Source: an uncultured Eubacteriales bacterium (GTDB lineage Bacteria; Bacillota; Clostridia; Oscillospirales; Oscillospiraceae). From it: a DNA stretch of 53,250 nucleotides. Below the pieces are notes generated by a model that was given only the letters and a program-made list of their open reading frames with translations, did no database searches and was not told the origin of the DNA. This document shows, one piece after another, positions 26,244 through 35,003 of the stretch; the stretch's first letter is position 1, and each line of letters begins with the position of its first letter. Made by a program: the position numbers and the translations under genes. The DNA is taken from contig ONNS01000008.1 of NCBI GenBank assembly GCA_900319275.1, positions 1 to 53,250 of the forward strand. The letters run 5' to 3'.

Positions 26244-27449
26244 TCACTTTTTAGCCTTGATATTCAATACGACACGTCTGCCCGCTTCAGCGCGGACAAA
26301 ACCCTTGATCTGCAAAACGGTGAGCTGCGATAGTACCCTTGCGGTACCAAGCTGCGTTGCTTCAATGATGTCGTCAACGTGACTGCCGCCCTCTTCGATG
26401 GCCGTGATGATCTTCAGCTGATCTTCACTGAGCCCGGAGAGCTGTTCACGCAAGTCAATATACCCGGCAGAATCGGTCTTGTCAACGCTTTTTTCCTCGG
26501 AAACGGACGGTACCGGCGCGGACGGAGCCGGTTTTGGCGCAGCGGCAGCCGCCGGGGCAGCCGTGGTTTGTTCGTGCAGGCGGCCCGGAAAACGCCGTTC
26601 AAATTCACACAGCACATCCCAACCGCTGCGCACTGGCTTGGCGCCGTTTTGCAGCAGCGTCAGGATACCGGCGCTGTTCGGCGCGTCGACGTTGCCGGGG
26701 ACGGCGTACACGTCCCTTCCCTGCTCGATCGCGTCACGGGCCAGCAGCAGCGCGCCGCTGCCCTCGGGTGCCTCGACGATAACCAGGGCCACCGAAAGCC
26801 CGGCCGTAATCCGGTTGCGGTCGCGAAAGAAGCTGCGGAAGCTCGGCGAGCCCGGCGGGTATTCGCTGATCAGGCAGCCGCGCGCGGCCACGTCGCGCGC
26901 AAGTGACGAGCGCTCCTTTTCATGCGCCACGCCCAGCACGCCGACACAGCGCCCGGAGAGCAGTGCGCCGTAGGCCGCCGTCTCGTCAATGCCGCGCGTC
27001 AGGCCAGATATGACAAGACCGCCGCAGTTACTGATCTCCCATCCGAGTTCCCTCGCCATTTTCAGCCCGTAGGGGCTGGCCTTGCGCGTGCCGGCCACGG
27101 TCACCGCGGCCTCCTCGTCCAGCTCCGGCAGGCGTCCCTCCACATAGAGTACCGCAGGCGGGGCATAAATATTCCGAAGCCTTCTCGGATAGGCGGAATC
27201 ATTGATCGTGACAAGCTGCAGGTGCTGCCGCTCGCACTGGCGCAGGATCTCACGGGCCCGGTCGAGCTCGTGAAACGTGAGCTCCGCGAGCTCTGTCTTC
27301 TTCAGATCCGGCACAGCGGTTTTCAGTGCCTCTTCCGAAGCACGATAGATACTCTCGGCATCGCCGAAGTGTGCCAGCAGCGCCGCCTTGGCCGCGGCGC
27401 TCACGCCCGTCATCGACGAGAGCCAGGCCCAGTATTGCATGGACGCCAT
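26244..27449 (-). CDS. dprA: DNA-processing protein DprA
   Basis: A 401-residue single-strand DNA-binding protein that loads RecA on incoming DNA during transformation. The Rossmann-like core contains VAGTRKASPYG, GLVISGLTRGIDETA and SEYPPGS...RNRITAGLS. A Pro/Ala-rich linker (about 300-325) leads to a C-terminal winged-helix domain (LSGLSEDQLKIITAIEEGG). The start at 27449 follows GAGGTGA; an in-frame ATG at 27464 would overlap that site, and Met at 27440 is a second possibility. It heads dprA-topA-trmFO-plsX-rnc. Confidence 0.94.
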   Translation of the reverse strand: MASMQYWAWLSSMTGVSAAAKAALLAHFGDAESIYRASEEALKTAVPDLKKTELAELTFHELDRAREILRQCERQHLQLVTINDSAYPRRLRNIYAPPAVLYVEGRLPELDEEAAVTVAGTRKASPYGLKMARELGWEISNCGGLVISGLTRGIDETAAYGALLSGRCVGVLGVAHEKERSSLARDVAARGCLISEYPPGSPSFRSFFRDRNRITAGLSVALVIVEAPEGSGALLLARDAIEQGRDVYAVPGNVDAPNSAGILTLLQNGAKPVRSGWDVLCEFERRFPGRLHEQTTAAPAAAAAPKPAPSAPVPSVSEEKSVDKTDSAGYIDLREQLSGLSEDQLKIITAIEEGGSHVDDIIEATQLGTARVLSQLTVLQIKGFVRAEAGRRVVLNIKAKK

Positions 27450-27477
27450 CCTATCACCTCGCATTCGTTCTATGGAT

Positions 27478-27739
27478 GGGGGAGTTCAGAGGGGGAACTC
27501 CGCCCCCCTTTTGTCTGCTGCGCAGACATTTCCCCCGCCGGGGGAATCTTCCTCTGATTTTTCGCCTCGAAAGGCGAAAAAGGAATTGAAATCTGTTTTT
27601 GAGGCAGCTTTGCCGCTTCAAAAACACTCTAAGCCGAGCTTAGCGAGGCCTCGCGCCGACCAAAGCGGGCAATAGCCCGCTGCGATAAGCGGGAGTGTCC
27701 CCTACCTAATCAGTCTCCCCTTGGGAGACTGATTAGGTA
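27478..27739. repeat. Second intergenic hairpin array
   Basis: Between dprA and the methyltransferase gene there are at least eight short inverted repeats in a row: 27478-27506 region (GGAGTTC/GAACTCC), 27513-27527, 27530-27546, 27558-27581, 27594-27625, 27629-27643, 27644-27653 and 27665-27680. The last, 27703-27739, is a perfect 17-bp stem with tips ACCTAAT/ATTAGGT. No outer inverted repeat enclosing the whole set is evident, and no coding frame is credible. The last hairpin may terminate the methyltransferase message although no T-run follows it on the minus strand. Confidence 0.65.
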
Positions 27740-27746
27740 TTAGGTA

Positions 27747-28496
27747 TTATCGAAACATTTCCCACATGATGACCGACGCGGCTACCGCCGCATTGAGTGA
27801 TTCACTGTCGGGATTCATCGGAATAATGAGTTGTTTTAAGCACAGGGAAAGCAGTTCTTCGCTCAAGCCCCGCCCCTCGCTGCCGACGGCGACAGCGCTG
27901 CGATGCAGATCGAGCGTGTGGATATCCTGCGAACGCTCGCTGAGCGCCGCGCCATAGAGCGGCAGTCCGTTTTTGCGCAAAAGAGCGGGCAGCTCCTGGC
28001 GCTCCACCGTCAGTACACGCTGGCGGAAAATGGCCCCCATCGTGGCGCGGACTGTTTTCGGAGAATAAAGATCGGCGCAGCATCCGCAGAGGATCACCGC
28101 CCCAATCCGAAAGGCGTTGGCCGTGCGAATGACCGTGCCGACATTGCCCGGGTCCTGCACGTTTTCGAGCACGATCGCGTTGCCGATCGCGCCGTCTGTC
28201 TGCTGCTGCGCGATGCGGACCGTGAAGAGCGGACCGGGACTGTTCTTCAGGGGGCAGACATAATCATAGAGCTCCGGCGGCAGCAGAAACTGCGCCGTAT
28301 CAGCCGGGAGTTCCGCGCTCTCTGCACGTCCCTTCCAGAAGACCGACTGCACGGCGGCGCCGCTGTGCAGCGCCTCTTGAAGGGTCTTCATCCCGTCGCA
28401 GAGGAACAGTCCCTGCGCATACCGTGCAGACGCATCCGTCGAGAGGGCACGCAGTGTCTGGATCAGCGGATTTTTCCGCGAAGTGATCTGCTCCAT
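27747..28496 (-). CDS. SpoU/TrmH-family RNA 2'-O-methyltransferase
   Basis: A 249-residue SPOUT methyltransferase. An N-terminal RNA-binding domain (SRKNPLIQTLRAL) is followed by the knotted catalytic domain with motif 1 VLENVQDPGNVGTVIRTANAF, motif 2 VAVGSEGRGLS and motif 3 IPMNPDSESLNAAVAASV. It should methylate a ribose in rRNA or tRNA with SAM; the target base cannot be told from the sequence. The length fits the RlmB/TrmH-like group. It follows the DUF4250 gene by 15 bases and begins a run that continues, beyond the hairpin array, to dprA. Confidence 0.93.
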   Translation of the reverse strand: MEQITSRKNPLIQTLRALSTDASARYAQGLFLCDGMKTLQEALHSGAAVQSVFWKGRAESAELPADTAQFLLPPELYDYVCPLKNSPGPLFTVRIAQQQTDGAIGNAIVLENVQDPGNVGTVIRTANAFRIGAVILCGCCADLYSPKTVRATMGAIFRQRVLTVERQELPALLRKNGLPLYGAALSERSQDIHTLDLHRSAVAVGSEGRGLSEELLSLCLKQLIIPMNPDSESLNAAVAASVIMWEMFR

Positions 28497-28511
28497 CTCT
28501 GCTCTCCCCGC

Positions 28512-28685
28512 TCAGGCAAAACGCCGGTGTTCGGCATCGTAGACAAAGCCCGCCGCGCGCAGCTTTTCCTCCAGCGCCTCGCGCTCGATATTCTCATCGG
28601 CGCAGAGATCCTCGAGCGAATCGTATTCATCGCGCAGCTTCATATTCACGGCGCTCAGCAGCATATAGACATCCTGCGGCAGCAT
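28512..28685 (-). CDS. DUF4250-family small protein
   Basis: A 57-residue protein starting MLPQDVYMLLSAVNMKLRD and ending FVYDAEHRRFA. It matches my recollection of DUF4250, a short helical family found mainly in Clostridia with no known function; two or three helices rich in Leu and Glu are apparent. The start at 28685 follows GGGAGG at good spacing. An in-frame frame back to 28820 would overlap the metallopeptidase and is not needed. Confidence 0.8.
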   Translation of the reverse strand: MLPQDVYMLLSAVNMKLRDEYDSLEDLCADENIEREALEEKLRAAGFVYDAEHRRFA

Positions 28686-28765
28686 TGGCGTGTCCTCCCA
28701 ACAGGTAAAAACTTTGAGACCTATCTTATCAATGATTTTATAAAAGTGCAAGTCCCAGTTCGCTT

Positions 28766-29323
28766 TTATCGCATGCGCGCCATGATGGCCGGACCATTCT
28801 CCTTCAGCCAGCGGTTCCATGTATCGTAATCGGGATAGACGCGCCGGACCTCGGCATAAAAGCGCGGGGAATGGTTCATCTCGAGACGGTGGCAGAGCTC
28901 ATGCACCACGACGCTGTCGATGACCTCGAGGGGCGTTAGCATCAAGAGACAGTTGAAGTTCAGATTGCCCTTGCTCGAGCAACTGCCCCAGCGTGTACGC
29001 TGATTGCGTATCGTAATGTGCTGAACCGTGACGCCGACCAGCGGCGCATACAATCTGACCCGCTCGGGGATCACGCGCAGGGCTTCGTCCGCGAGCGCGC
29101 GCAGCTCGTCCGCCGTCAGCTTTGGCTGGCTATCGGCAAGAGCGGCGCGCTCCCGGAGTTTTTCGGTGTGGGCGGCGATCCAGTCCGCCTTTTCACGCAG
29201 AAAGTGCTCGATCTCCGCGCGGCTGACCCAATAGGGTGCGCGGACGAGCAGGCCCTCCGGTGTGATCTGCAAGCCGATCGTCCTCCGGCTGCTGCGTATC
29301 AACCGGTACTTTCCCTGTTCCAA
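28766..29323 (-). CDS. YgjP-like M48-type metallopeptidase (SprT-like)
   Basis: A 185-residue cytoplasmic protein of the DUF45/YgjP family. The zinc motif VVHELCHRLEMNHSPRFYAEV (HExxH plus a downstream His) and the preceding RTRWGSCSSKGNLNFN are diagnostic. Members are predicted metalloproteases; some are linked to restriction systems, but no such genes are near. It is the first gene of the run toward DUF4250 and lies just beyond the terminator of the diguanylate cyclase gene. Confidence 0.9.
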   Translation of the reverse strand: MEQGKYRLIRSSRRTIGLQITPEGLLVRAPYWVSRAEIEHFLREKADWIAAHTEKLRERAALADSQPKLTADELRALADEALRVIPERVRLYAPLVGVTVQHITIRNQRTRWGSCSSKGNLNFNCLLMLTPLEVIDSVVVHELCHRLEMNHSPRFYAEVRRVYPDYDTWNRWLKENGPAIMARMR

Positions 29324-29345
29324 TGCTTTTCCTCCCCAAACAAAC

Positions 29346-29371
29346 GCAGAGCCGACAACCGCCGGCTCTGC
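29346..29371 (-). terminator. Terminator after the diguanylate cyclase gene
   Basis: Perfect 9-bp arms (29346-29354 with 29363-29371; GCAGAGCCG paired with CGGCTCTGC) are followed on the minus strand by GTTTGTTTG. The plus-strand side also has a T-run after 29378, so it may act in both directions. Confidence 0.7.
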
Positions 29372-29398
29372 CAGAACCTTTTTTGATATTTCAGCCTG

Positions 29399-31393
29399 TC
29401 ACGGCTTCTTTTCCTGTCGGACGACACTGCTGCGGCGGTGGGCCTTGGCCTTATAGAGCGCGGCATCTGCCTGCCTGAAATGCTCCATGATATCATCGGA
29501 CTGCTCGTAGGAAAAAACCTTACAACCGACAGAGAGCTCCTCATACCAGGGCTTGCCGCTCTCCTCATTGTGAATGCGGCACAGCTCGCTGAGACGGCGC
29601 CTGAAGTCGTCCGCCGAGAAATCCTCGCGCAGCTGAAAGACGCATGCAAACTCATCGCCACCGGTGCGTCCAAGCGGGCTGCCCTCGGGCAGTGCGGCGT
29701 GCAGCAGCGCGGCGGCCGTCTGAATGGCCTCATCCCCGGCACTGTGGCCGAAGGTGTCGTTGATCTGCTTGAGATGGTCGATGTCGGCCATAACCGCGGC
29801 AAATCGGCTGCCCTTTCCCTTCTCGCGCACAAAGCTGTAGCCCCGGTGCAGACTCGCGACGCGGTTGTAAAGCCCCGTCAGGGCATCGTGCGAGGCGGAG
29901 TAATCGAGGATCCGGTTCTGCTGCTCGAGCGTCTTTCTGGTCTCCTGCTGATCCAGTGCCATGTATAGATAGCGCAGTCCGGTACCGATTTCGAGCGAAA
30001 GCGTGTAGTAAAACAGCATGTCCTCCGGTCGAATACTGACCATAAACACGCCATAGTGGATATTGCTGTAGAACAGCGGAAACACACAGGTCGATAAGCC
30101 TGCGCCGTCAAGCTCCCTCTGAAAGGGATTGCCCTCGCCCGCTGTCAGCAGCGGGGCATTATCTCTTGCCCAGGTCTGTACGGAATGCCGCATTTGCACC
30201 ATGTGGACGCGCACTTCCTCAGGCAGGAACAGCTTTCCGCAGTCAGAGACGTTCATCGGCTCGCGCAGCAGCGCAATCAGCGAGGTCTCGGTTTTCAGGG
30301 CGGCAAGCTGCATCCCGAGCTTTTCAAAAAACAGATGCACCGAGATATTCTCATGCAGCAGATTGCGCAGCATCAGAGCCGAGAGCATATTGTTGTTCGT
30401 CAGCTGCTTATTCTTCAGGCGCGTGGACATCAGCCAGCCGTGCTCCTCGTGCAGCTTTTCGCTGCCCTCGGTGGGGACAGCTCCCTCCCGGCAGCCGCAG
30501 GAGCTGCGCCGAACAAGCCGTGCCGGAAGACGCACTGACTTTGGCCTATGGCCATCGAGAAGCTCCGTGACAAGCTGCGCCGTTCGATCCGCGATCTCGC
30601 GGCAGCTCTGGCGCACTGACGTCAGCGGCGGATCCATAAAGGGCGTTGAGATATTGTCATCAAAGCCGGTGACGGCGATGTCGACACCTGGCGTAAGACC
30701 GCGGCGCCGCAGGACACGGTAGGCACTCTCCGCCATTTCGTCATTGCCGCACACAATAGCTTCTGCCCTGGGATTTGCTTCAAGCAGCGTCTCTATGACG
30801 GGATCGACGCGGTCTGTGAAATTGCCATGGCCGATCGCGGTTTCTGGGACAGGCAGACCGTGGGCCGCCATGCTGTCCAAAAACGCGCGCAGGCGTACCT
30901 CCGCGTCGCTTACACCGCTCGGACCGGAGACATAAAGGATCGAACGGTAGCCGTGATCCTCGATCAGATGCTCCACACAGTCGCGCATACCGGTGTAGTT
31001 GTCCACCGTGATAAAGCAGCCGTTTGACAGCTCGTGTTCATCCTCCAGCAGGATCACCGGTACCTGCGGGAGCTTTGCGAGGAATTCTTCCAGGCTGACT
31101 GCATCCGGTATGGCCGAGATCGTGCCAAAGGAGATGATCAGCGCATCGAGAGACAGGAATTTGCTGTACTCAAACTGGGAGTAGTAGTGTCTGTCAAAGC
31201 CGGGGTCGACATAGTCGGACAGGTTTAAAAAACGGGAGGCGTCCAGTCCCTGAAACAGGAATACATCGCGGTCGGCCTCATGCAGCGCACGGCTGAGCTC
31301 CTGGGCGATCCTGCGCGAGTAGTCCGTGTGAAAGCTCCCGGTCATGACGCCGACAGATCGGCGGCGCGGCCGCCCGACCGGTCGTTCATCCAT
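29399..31393 (-). CDS. Diguanylate cyclase with LacI-type sugar-sensing domain
   Basis: A 664-residue soluble protein. Residues 12-290 look like the periplasmic-binding fold of LacI/GalR regulators (RSVGVMTGSFHTDYSRRIAQ, VTGFDDNISTPFMDPPLTSV), but the helix-turn-helix that normally precedes it is missing. A middle region (about 310-490) resembles a GAF-like or helical sensor. The C terminus is a GGDEF domain: HDALTGLYNR, then GRTGGDEFACVF near 578 with the motif intact, so it should make cyclic di-GMP. No RxxD inhibitory site precedes GGDEF. No signal peptide or membrane segment was seen. AAGGGGGG precedes the ATG. It probably converts intracellular sugar levels into c-di-GMP; the ligand is unknown. 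Confidence 0.9.
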   Translation of the reverse strand: MDERPVGRPRRRSVGVMTGSFHTDYSRRIAQELSRALHEADRDVFLFQGLDASRFLNLSDYVDPGFDRHYYSQFEYSKFLSLDALIISFGTISAIPDAVSLEEFLAKLPQVPVILLEDEHELSNGCFITVDNYTGMRDCVEHLIEDHGYRSILYVSGPSGVSDAEVRLRAFLDSMAAHGLPVPETAIGHGNFTDRVDPVIETLLEANPRAEAIVCGNDEMAESAYRVLRRRGLTPGVDIAVTGFDDNISTPFMDPPLTSVRQSCREIADRTAQLVTELLDGHRPKSVRLPARLVRRSSCGCREGAVPTEGSEKLHEEHGWLMSTRLKNKQLTNNNMLSALMLRNLLHENISVHLFFEKLGMQLAALKTETSLIALLREPMNVSDCGKLFLPEEVRVHMVQMRHSVQTWARDNAPLLTAGEGNPFQRELDGAGLSTCVFPLFYSNIHYGVFMVSIRPEDMLFYYTLSLEIGTGLRYLYMALDQQETRKTLEQQNRILDYSASHDALTGLYNRVASLHRGYSFVREKGKGSRFAAVMADIDHLKQINDTFGHSAGDEAIQTAAALLHAALPEGSPLGRTGGDEFACVFQLREDFSADDFRRRLSELCRIHNEESGKPWYEELSVGCKVFSYEQSDDIMEHFRQADAALYKAKAHRRSSVVRQEKKP

Positions 31394-31542
31394 ATAGATT
31401 CCCCCCCTTATCTCGCGTTTTGTCCTTTCTGCTGTTGTTCACTCAATGAATCCGTTGGAAGCGTCTGCGTGCAGGGCCATCAGTCCCGAGAAAAGGCGCT
31501 CACATACGGTGATATATAAACCCGCTCAGTCTGTGTTTGCCG

Positions 31543-32526
31543 TCATTCCGTGCGGCCGAGCTGCATAGCCTGCATGATCTCATAGCGATCCATCTGCAGG
31601 TGCTTCTTCATCTGCAGGGCTTCCTCGATCGGCAGCTTGACCATGCTGCCCTCCTGGGTGCCGACGATGACGTTGCCCTCGCCTTCGGCGAAGGATTTGA
31701 CCGCATAGTAGCCCATGCGGGTGGCCGTCTCGCGGTCGCGCGCCGTGGGTGAGCCGCCGCGCTGGATGTGACCGAGCACCGTCACGCGCGGCTCAATGCC
31801 GATGGCTTCGCGGATCTGCTTGCCGATTTCGACGGCGCTGCCGACGCCCTCGGCCACGACGATCATAAAGTGCGTGTTGCCCGCGAGGCGGGAATCCTGG
31901 ATACGCTCGACAACGTCCTTCTGGAAATCCAGCTCATGCTCGGGGACAAGGACAGCCGTGGCGCCGACGGCAATGCCGACATACAATGCCAGGAAACCGG
32001 CATTGCGGCCCATGACCTCGACCACGGAGCAGCGCTCATGGCTCTGCATCGTGTCGCGCAGGCGGTCGATGCACTCGATAGCCGTGTTGCAGGCCGTGTC
32101 AAAGCCGATCGTGTAGTTTGTGCAGCCGACGTCGTTGTCGATCGTCGCGGGAATGCCGACGACGGGGACGCCGAGACGGCTGAGCTCCAGCGCGCCGCGG
32201 AAGGTGCCGTCACCGCCGATGGCGACGATCCCCTGCAGGCCGAGCATCTTGCAGGTGAACACGGCCTTTTTGCGGCCGGCCTCGGTCATGAATTCCTCGC
32301 TGCGGGCGGTGTAGAGGATCGTGCCGCCGCGAGAGAGGATGTGGCCCACACTGGCGCCGTCGAGGCGCACAAAGTCCCCGTTGATCAGGCCCTGCCAGCC
32401 GCGCCGGATGCCCACGCATTCAATGTTGCAGTCCATGGCCGTGCGGACAACCGCGCGCACCGCCGCATTCATGCCCGGAGCGTCGCCGCCGCTGGTCAGA
32501 ACGCCGATTCGTTTGATTTTATCCAT
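31543..32526 (-). CDS. pfkA: ATP-dependent 6-phosphofructokinase
   Basis: A 327-residue glycolytic enzyme phosphorylating fructose-6-phosphate. Motifs include IGVLTSGGDAPGMNAAVRA (ATP site), AIGGDGTFRGA, PATIDNDVGCTNYTIGFDTA with the catalytic Asp, VVEVMGRNAGFLALY, and LGHIQRGGSPTARDR. The GGDGT form indicates ATP rather than pyrophosphate use. The start at 32526 follows GGAGG; the longer in-frame extension to 32604 is unsupported. It appears monocistronic. Confidence 0.96.
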   Translation of the reverse strand: MDKIKRIGVLTSGGDAPGMNAAVRAVVRTAMDCNIECVGIRRGWQGLINGDFVRLDGASVGHILSRGGTILYTARSEEFMTEAGRKKAVFTCKMLGLQGIVAIGGDGTFRGALELSRLGVPVVGIPATIDNDVGCTNYTIGFDTACNTAIECIDRLRDTMQSHERCSVVEVMGRNAGFLALYVGIAVGATAVLVPEHELDFQKDVVERIQDSRLAGNTHFMIVVAEGVGSAVEIGKQIREAIGIEPRVTVLGHIQRGGSPTARDRETATRMGYYAVKSFAEGEGNVIVGTQEGSMVKLPIEEALQMKKHLQMDRYEIMQAMQLGRTE

Positions 32527-32673
32527 AGTTTGTATCCTCCCTGTCCGGGCTGCCATCGTGTGCAGCCCGTAATAATTCTTGGTTTCAGTATACTCTCCCC
32601 GCATCGGACGGTCAAGAAAGAATTGCGCAATTAAACAAAATTATTGTATTTTTTTCTTGAATAATACAGCAGC

Positions 32674-32702
32674 TTGACAATTATCAACGACCATGCTATC
32701 CT
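32674..32702 (+). promoter_or_regulatory. Promoter of the deoxyinosine glycosylase gene
   Basis: A consensus TTGACA (32674-32679), 17 bases and TATCCT (32697-32702) lie 30 bases before the GTG start, in an AT-rich divergent spacer shared with pfkA. Confidence 0.6.
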
Positions 32703-32732
32703 CAGATCAATGAACGAAAAGGGGTTGATCCT

Positions 32733-33239
32733 GTGGCGCAGCGCCAATTTCTCGACCACAGCGCGTTTGGCCCCTTTGTCCGGCCGGACTCCCGACTGCT
32801 GATTTTAGGGAGCTTTCCCTCGCCGAAATCGAGAGAGCAGGCCTTCTTTTACGGTCATCCGCAGAATCGGTTCTGGCGGGTTCTCGCCGCCCTCTCCCAC
32901 GAGCCGGTGCCTGAAACGCGGGAAGAGAAGGAGCGTTTTCTGGAGAAAAAGCAGATTGCCCTCTATGACGTGATCGAAAGCTGCTCCATCATCGGCGCGG
33001 CCGACAGCACGATCGCCGATGTGCAGAGCGCCGATCTCCGTCCGCTGCTGGAGTGCTCCCGGATCGGGCATTCGATCTACGTCAACGGCGGCAAGGCCTT
33101 CGAGATGTACCGGAAATACACGCAGCCCCTTCTGGGGATCGAGGCTGTCAAGCTGCCCTCGACAAGCCCGGCCAATGCGGCCTTTTCGCTCGAGAGGCTG
33201 ATCGAGCTGTGGGCGAAGGAATTAGGAGGGATGCTCTGA
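32733..33239 (+). CDS. DNA-deoxyinosine glycosylase (uracil-DNA glycosylase superfamily)
   Basis: A 168-residue repair enzyme of the hypoxanthine-DNA glycosylase group (UDG family 6). The motif LILGSFPSPKSREQAFFYGHPQNRFWRVLA and the later LPSTSPANAAFS are characteristic; the GHPQNRFW stretch lines the active site. It removes deaminated adenine from DNA. The start is a GTG with AAGGGG eight bases upstream; the nearby ATG at 32710 is out of frame. Its stop overlaps the next start as TGATG, coupling it to DUF3783. Confidence 0.88.
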   Translation: MAQRQFLDHSAFGPFVRPDSRLLILGSFPSPKSREQAFFYGHPQNRFWRVLAALSHEPVPETREEKERFLEKKQIALYDVIESCSIIGAADSTIADVQSADLRPLLECSRIGHSIYVNGGKAFEMYRKYTQPLLGIEAVKLPSTSPANAAFSLERLIELWAKELGGML

Positions 33240-33640
33240 TGGAAATGACCGATGCACCGCAGGTTTTGCTGTTCAATCTGCCTGCGGACGAGAGGACGAA
33301 GGCGATCGAAGCCTACCTTACGGAACGGCAAATTGGAGTGCGGCATGTGCAGAGCGTCGAATACCGGCAGAAGCTCGGCTATCTGCTGCAGCTGCCGGGT
33401 TATACGGACAGCGGCTGTCATTTCGGCGCCGCGTTTTCAGACGAGATGGCTGTCATGGTCGGCTTTGACGCGCAGCAGCTGAACGCCTTTCTGGACTTTT
33501 TCCGACAGGCAGGTCTCCGCCGCATTGAATACAAGGCCATGCTGACGCCGACCAACGTCAGCTGGGACGTGCTGACGCTCCACCGCCATCTGCGCTCGGA
33601 GAGGGACGCACTGGAGGCCGCGAAGCGGAAAAAGCACTGA
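33239..33640 (+). CDS. DUF3783-like protein
   Basis: A 133-residue protein starting MEMTDAPQVLLFNLPADERT. The composition and the ending LTPTNVSWDVLTLHRHLRSER resemble the DUF3783 family of small Clostridia proteins of unknown function. It has an alpha/beta pattern with a C-terminal charged helix. The start overlaps the stop of the glycosylase gene (TGATG), and AGGAGGG lies just upstream inside that gene, so the two are translated together. A functional tie to DNA repair is only a neighbour-based guess. Confidence 0.7.
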   Translation: MEMTDAPQVLLFNLPADERTKAIEAYLTERQIGVRHVQSVEYRQKLGYLLQLPGYTDSGCHFGAAFSDEMAVMVGFDAQQLNAFLDFFRQAGLRRIEYKAMLTPTNVSWDVLTLHRHLRSERDALEAAKRKKH

Positions 33641-33667
33641 TTTTTTTGTCTGCTTTGTAAAAAACGC

Positions 33668-33696
33668 TTGCATCAAACGTATGACTATGGTATACT
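33668..33696 (+). promoter_or_regulatory. Promoter of secG
   Basis: TTGCAT (33668-33673), a 17-base spacer and TATACT (33691-33696), with a TG extension of the -10, lie about 50 bases before secG. Confidence 0.65.
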
Positions 33697-33747
33697 CACA
33701 TTTGCTGTTATCACTACATATAGATTATTGTTGAAAGGATAGATTTC

Positions 33748-33987
33748 ATGAACGCACTCACCATCATCCTGATCATTCTTCAGCTGCTCTCCGGTCTGGC
33801 TGTCACTGCCGTCGTCCTGATGCAGAGCGGCAAGAGCGCCGGTCTGTCGGGCGCCATCTCCGGCGGTGCCGAGACCTTTATGTCCAAGGGACAGGCCAAG
33901 ACCTGGGACGCCAAGCTTGCCAAGGCCACGAAGTGGTTTGCTCTGGCCTTTGTGCTGCTTACTTTCATTCTGCTCTGCGTCATCTGA
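33748..33987 (+). CDS. secG: Protein translocase subunit SecG
   Basis: A 79-residue membrane protein that stimulates SecYEG export. Two transmembrane helices (about residues 3-24 and 56-78) flank a polar loop containing VLMQSGKSAGLSGAISGGAE, the SecG hallmark. GAAAGGA precedes the ATG. In many Firmicutes secG precedes rnr and smpB; here it stands alone, with its own promoter and a strong terminator. Confidence 0.95.
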   Translation: MNALTIILIILQLLSGLAVTAVVLMQSGKSAGLSGAISGGAETFMSKGQAKTWDAKLAKATKWFALAFVLLTFILLCVI

Positions 33988-34010
33988 TCGTAATAGATTC
34001 GTCCCAATAT

Positions 34011-34056
34011 AGAGAACGCCTTCAAGTCGATGAACTTGAAGGCGTTCTCTTTTTTG
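34011..34056 (+). terminator. Terminator of secG, probably shared with rfbA
   Basis: A perfect 16-bp stem (34011-34026 with 34035-34050) is followed by a T-run on the plus strand. The complementary A-rich flank is weaker, but the stem lies only 50 bases past the convergent rfbA stop. Confidence 0.9.
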
Positions 34057-34104
34057 CACTGTGACATATGCATGCATACGGCGGAAAACCGGCCGGATGT
34101 CGAT

Positions 34105-34992
34105 TCAATATCTGACTTTTCCCTCGGCCACCGCCTTGAGATGTGCTCCGTAAGGAGATTTTCCGTACACCTCTGCGCTCTCGCGCAGTTTATCCCGATC
34201 AATGAAATCGTTGACATAGGCGATCTCTTCCGGGGCCGAAATCACGATCCCCTGCCTGCTTTGAATCGTTTCCACGAAATTGGCCGCCTGCAGCAAGCTG
34301 CTCATTGTGCCGGTATCCAGCCAGGCAAAACCGCGGCCCAGCAGCTGAACATCCAGAAGGCCGTCCTTCAGATACATCTCGTTGAGCGTGGTGATTTCCA
34401 GCTCTCCGCGCGCGGACGGTTTCACCTGATTGGCCCTTGCGCTTACCCCGGCAGGGTAAAAATACAGGCCGGTCACCGCATAGCTGCTCTTCGGCTCTTT
34501 GGGTTTCTCTTCGATGCTCAAAACCTTGCCGTTATCATCGAATTCCACGACGCCAAAGCGCTCCGGGTCGGGAACATAGTAGCCGAACACGGTCGCTCTC
34601 CCGGCTTCTTCCGCATTCTTCACGGCAGCACGCAGGATCGTCCTGAAGCCGTTGCCGTAGAATATATTGTCACCGAGAACCATCGCGCCGGCTTCCCCGC
34701 CAAGGAATTCCTCGCCGAGGATAAATGCCTGTGCAAGGCCGTCCGGCGAGGGCTGGACCTTGTAGGACAGCGATATGCCGAATTGACTTCCATCCCCCAG
34801 CAAAGCCTCAAACCGCGGCGTATCGCCGGGGGTGCTGATGATCAGAATCTCTTTGATCCCGGCAAGCATCAGCGTGCTCAGCGGGTAGTAGATCATGGGC
34901 TTGTCATAGATCGGCAGCAGCTGCTTGCTTGTCACCTTCGTCAACGGATAAAGCCTGGTTCCGCTGCCGCCGGCCAGAATGATTCCTTTCAT
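34105..34992 (-). CDS. rfbA: Glucose-1-phosphate thymidylyltransferase
   Basis: A 295-residue nucleotidyltransferase forming dTDP-glucose, the first step to dTDP-L-rhamnose. The motif [18 protein letters not shown], the following [18 protein letters not shown], and VLGDNIFYG are characteristic. The start at 34992 follows GAGGAGG; the longer in-frame version to 35037 overlaps rfbC and is rejected. It is the last gene of the rfbBDCA operon in transcription order. Confidence 0.95.
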   Translation of the reverse strand: MKGIILAGGSGTRLYPLTKVTSKQLLPIYDKPMIYYPLSTLMLAGIKEILIISTPGDTPRFEALLGDGSQFGISLSYKVQPSPDGLAQAFILGEEFLGGEAGAMVLGDNIFYGNGFRTILRAAVKNAEEAGRATVFGYYVPDPERFGVVEFDDNGKVLSIEEKPKEPKSSYAVTGLYFYPAGVSARANQVKPSARGELEITTLNEMYLKDGLLDVQLLGRGFAWLDTGTMSSLLQAANFVETIQSRQGIVISAPEEIAYVNDFIDRDKLRESAEVYGKSPYGAHLKAVAEGKVRY

Positions 34993-35003
34993 GCGCCGCC
35001 TCC

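Noticed and set aside
27478-27739. CRISPR array
   Set aside because: The hairpins are different from each other and unevenly spaced, with no repeated unit, spacers or cas genes.
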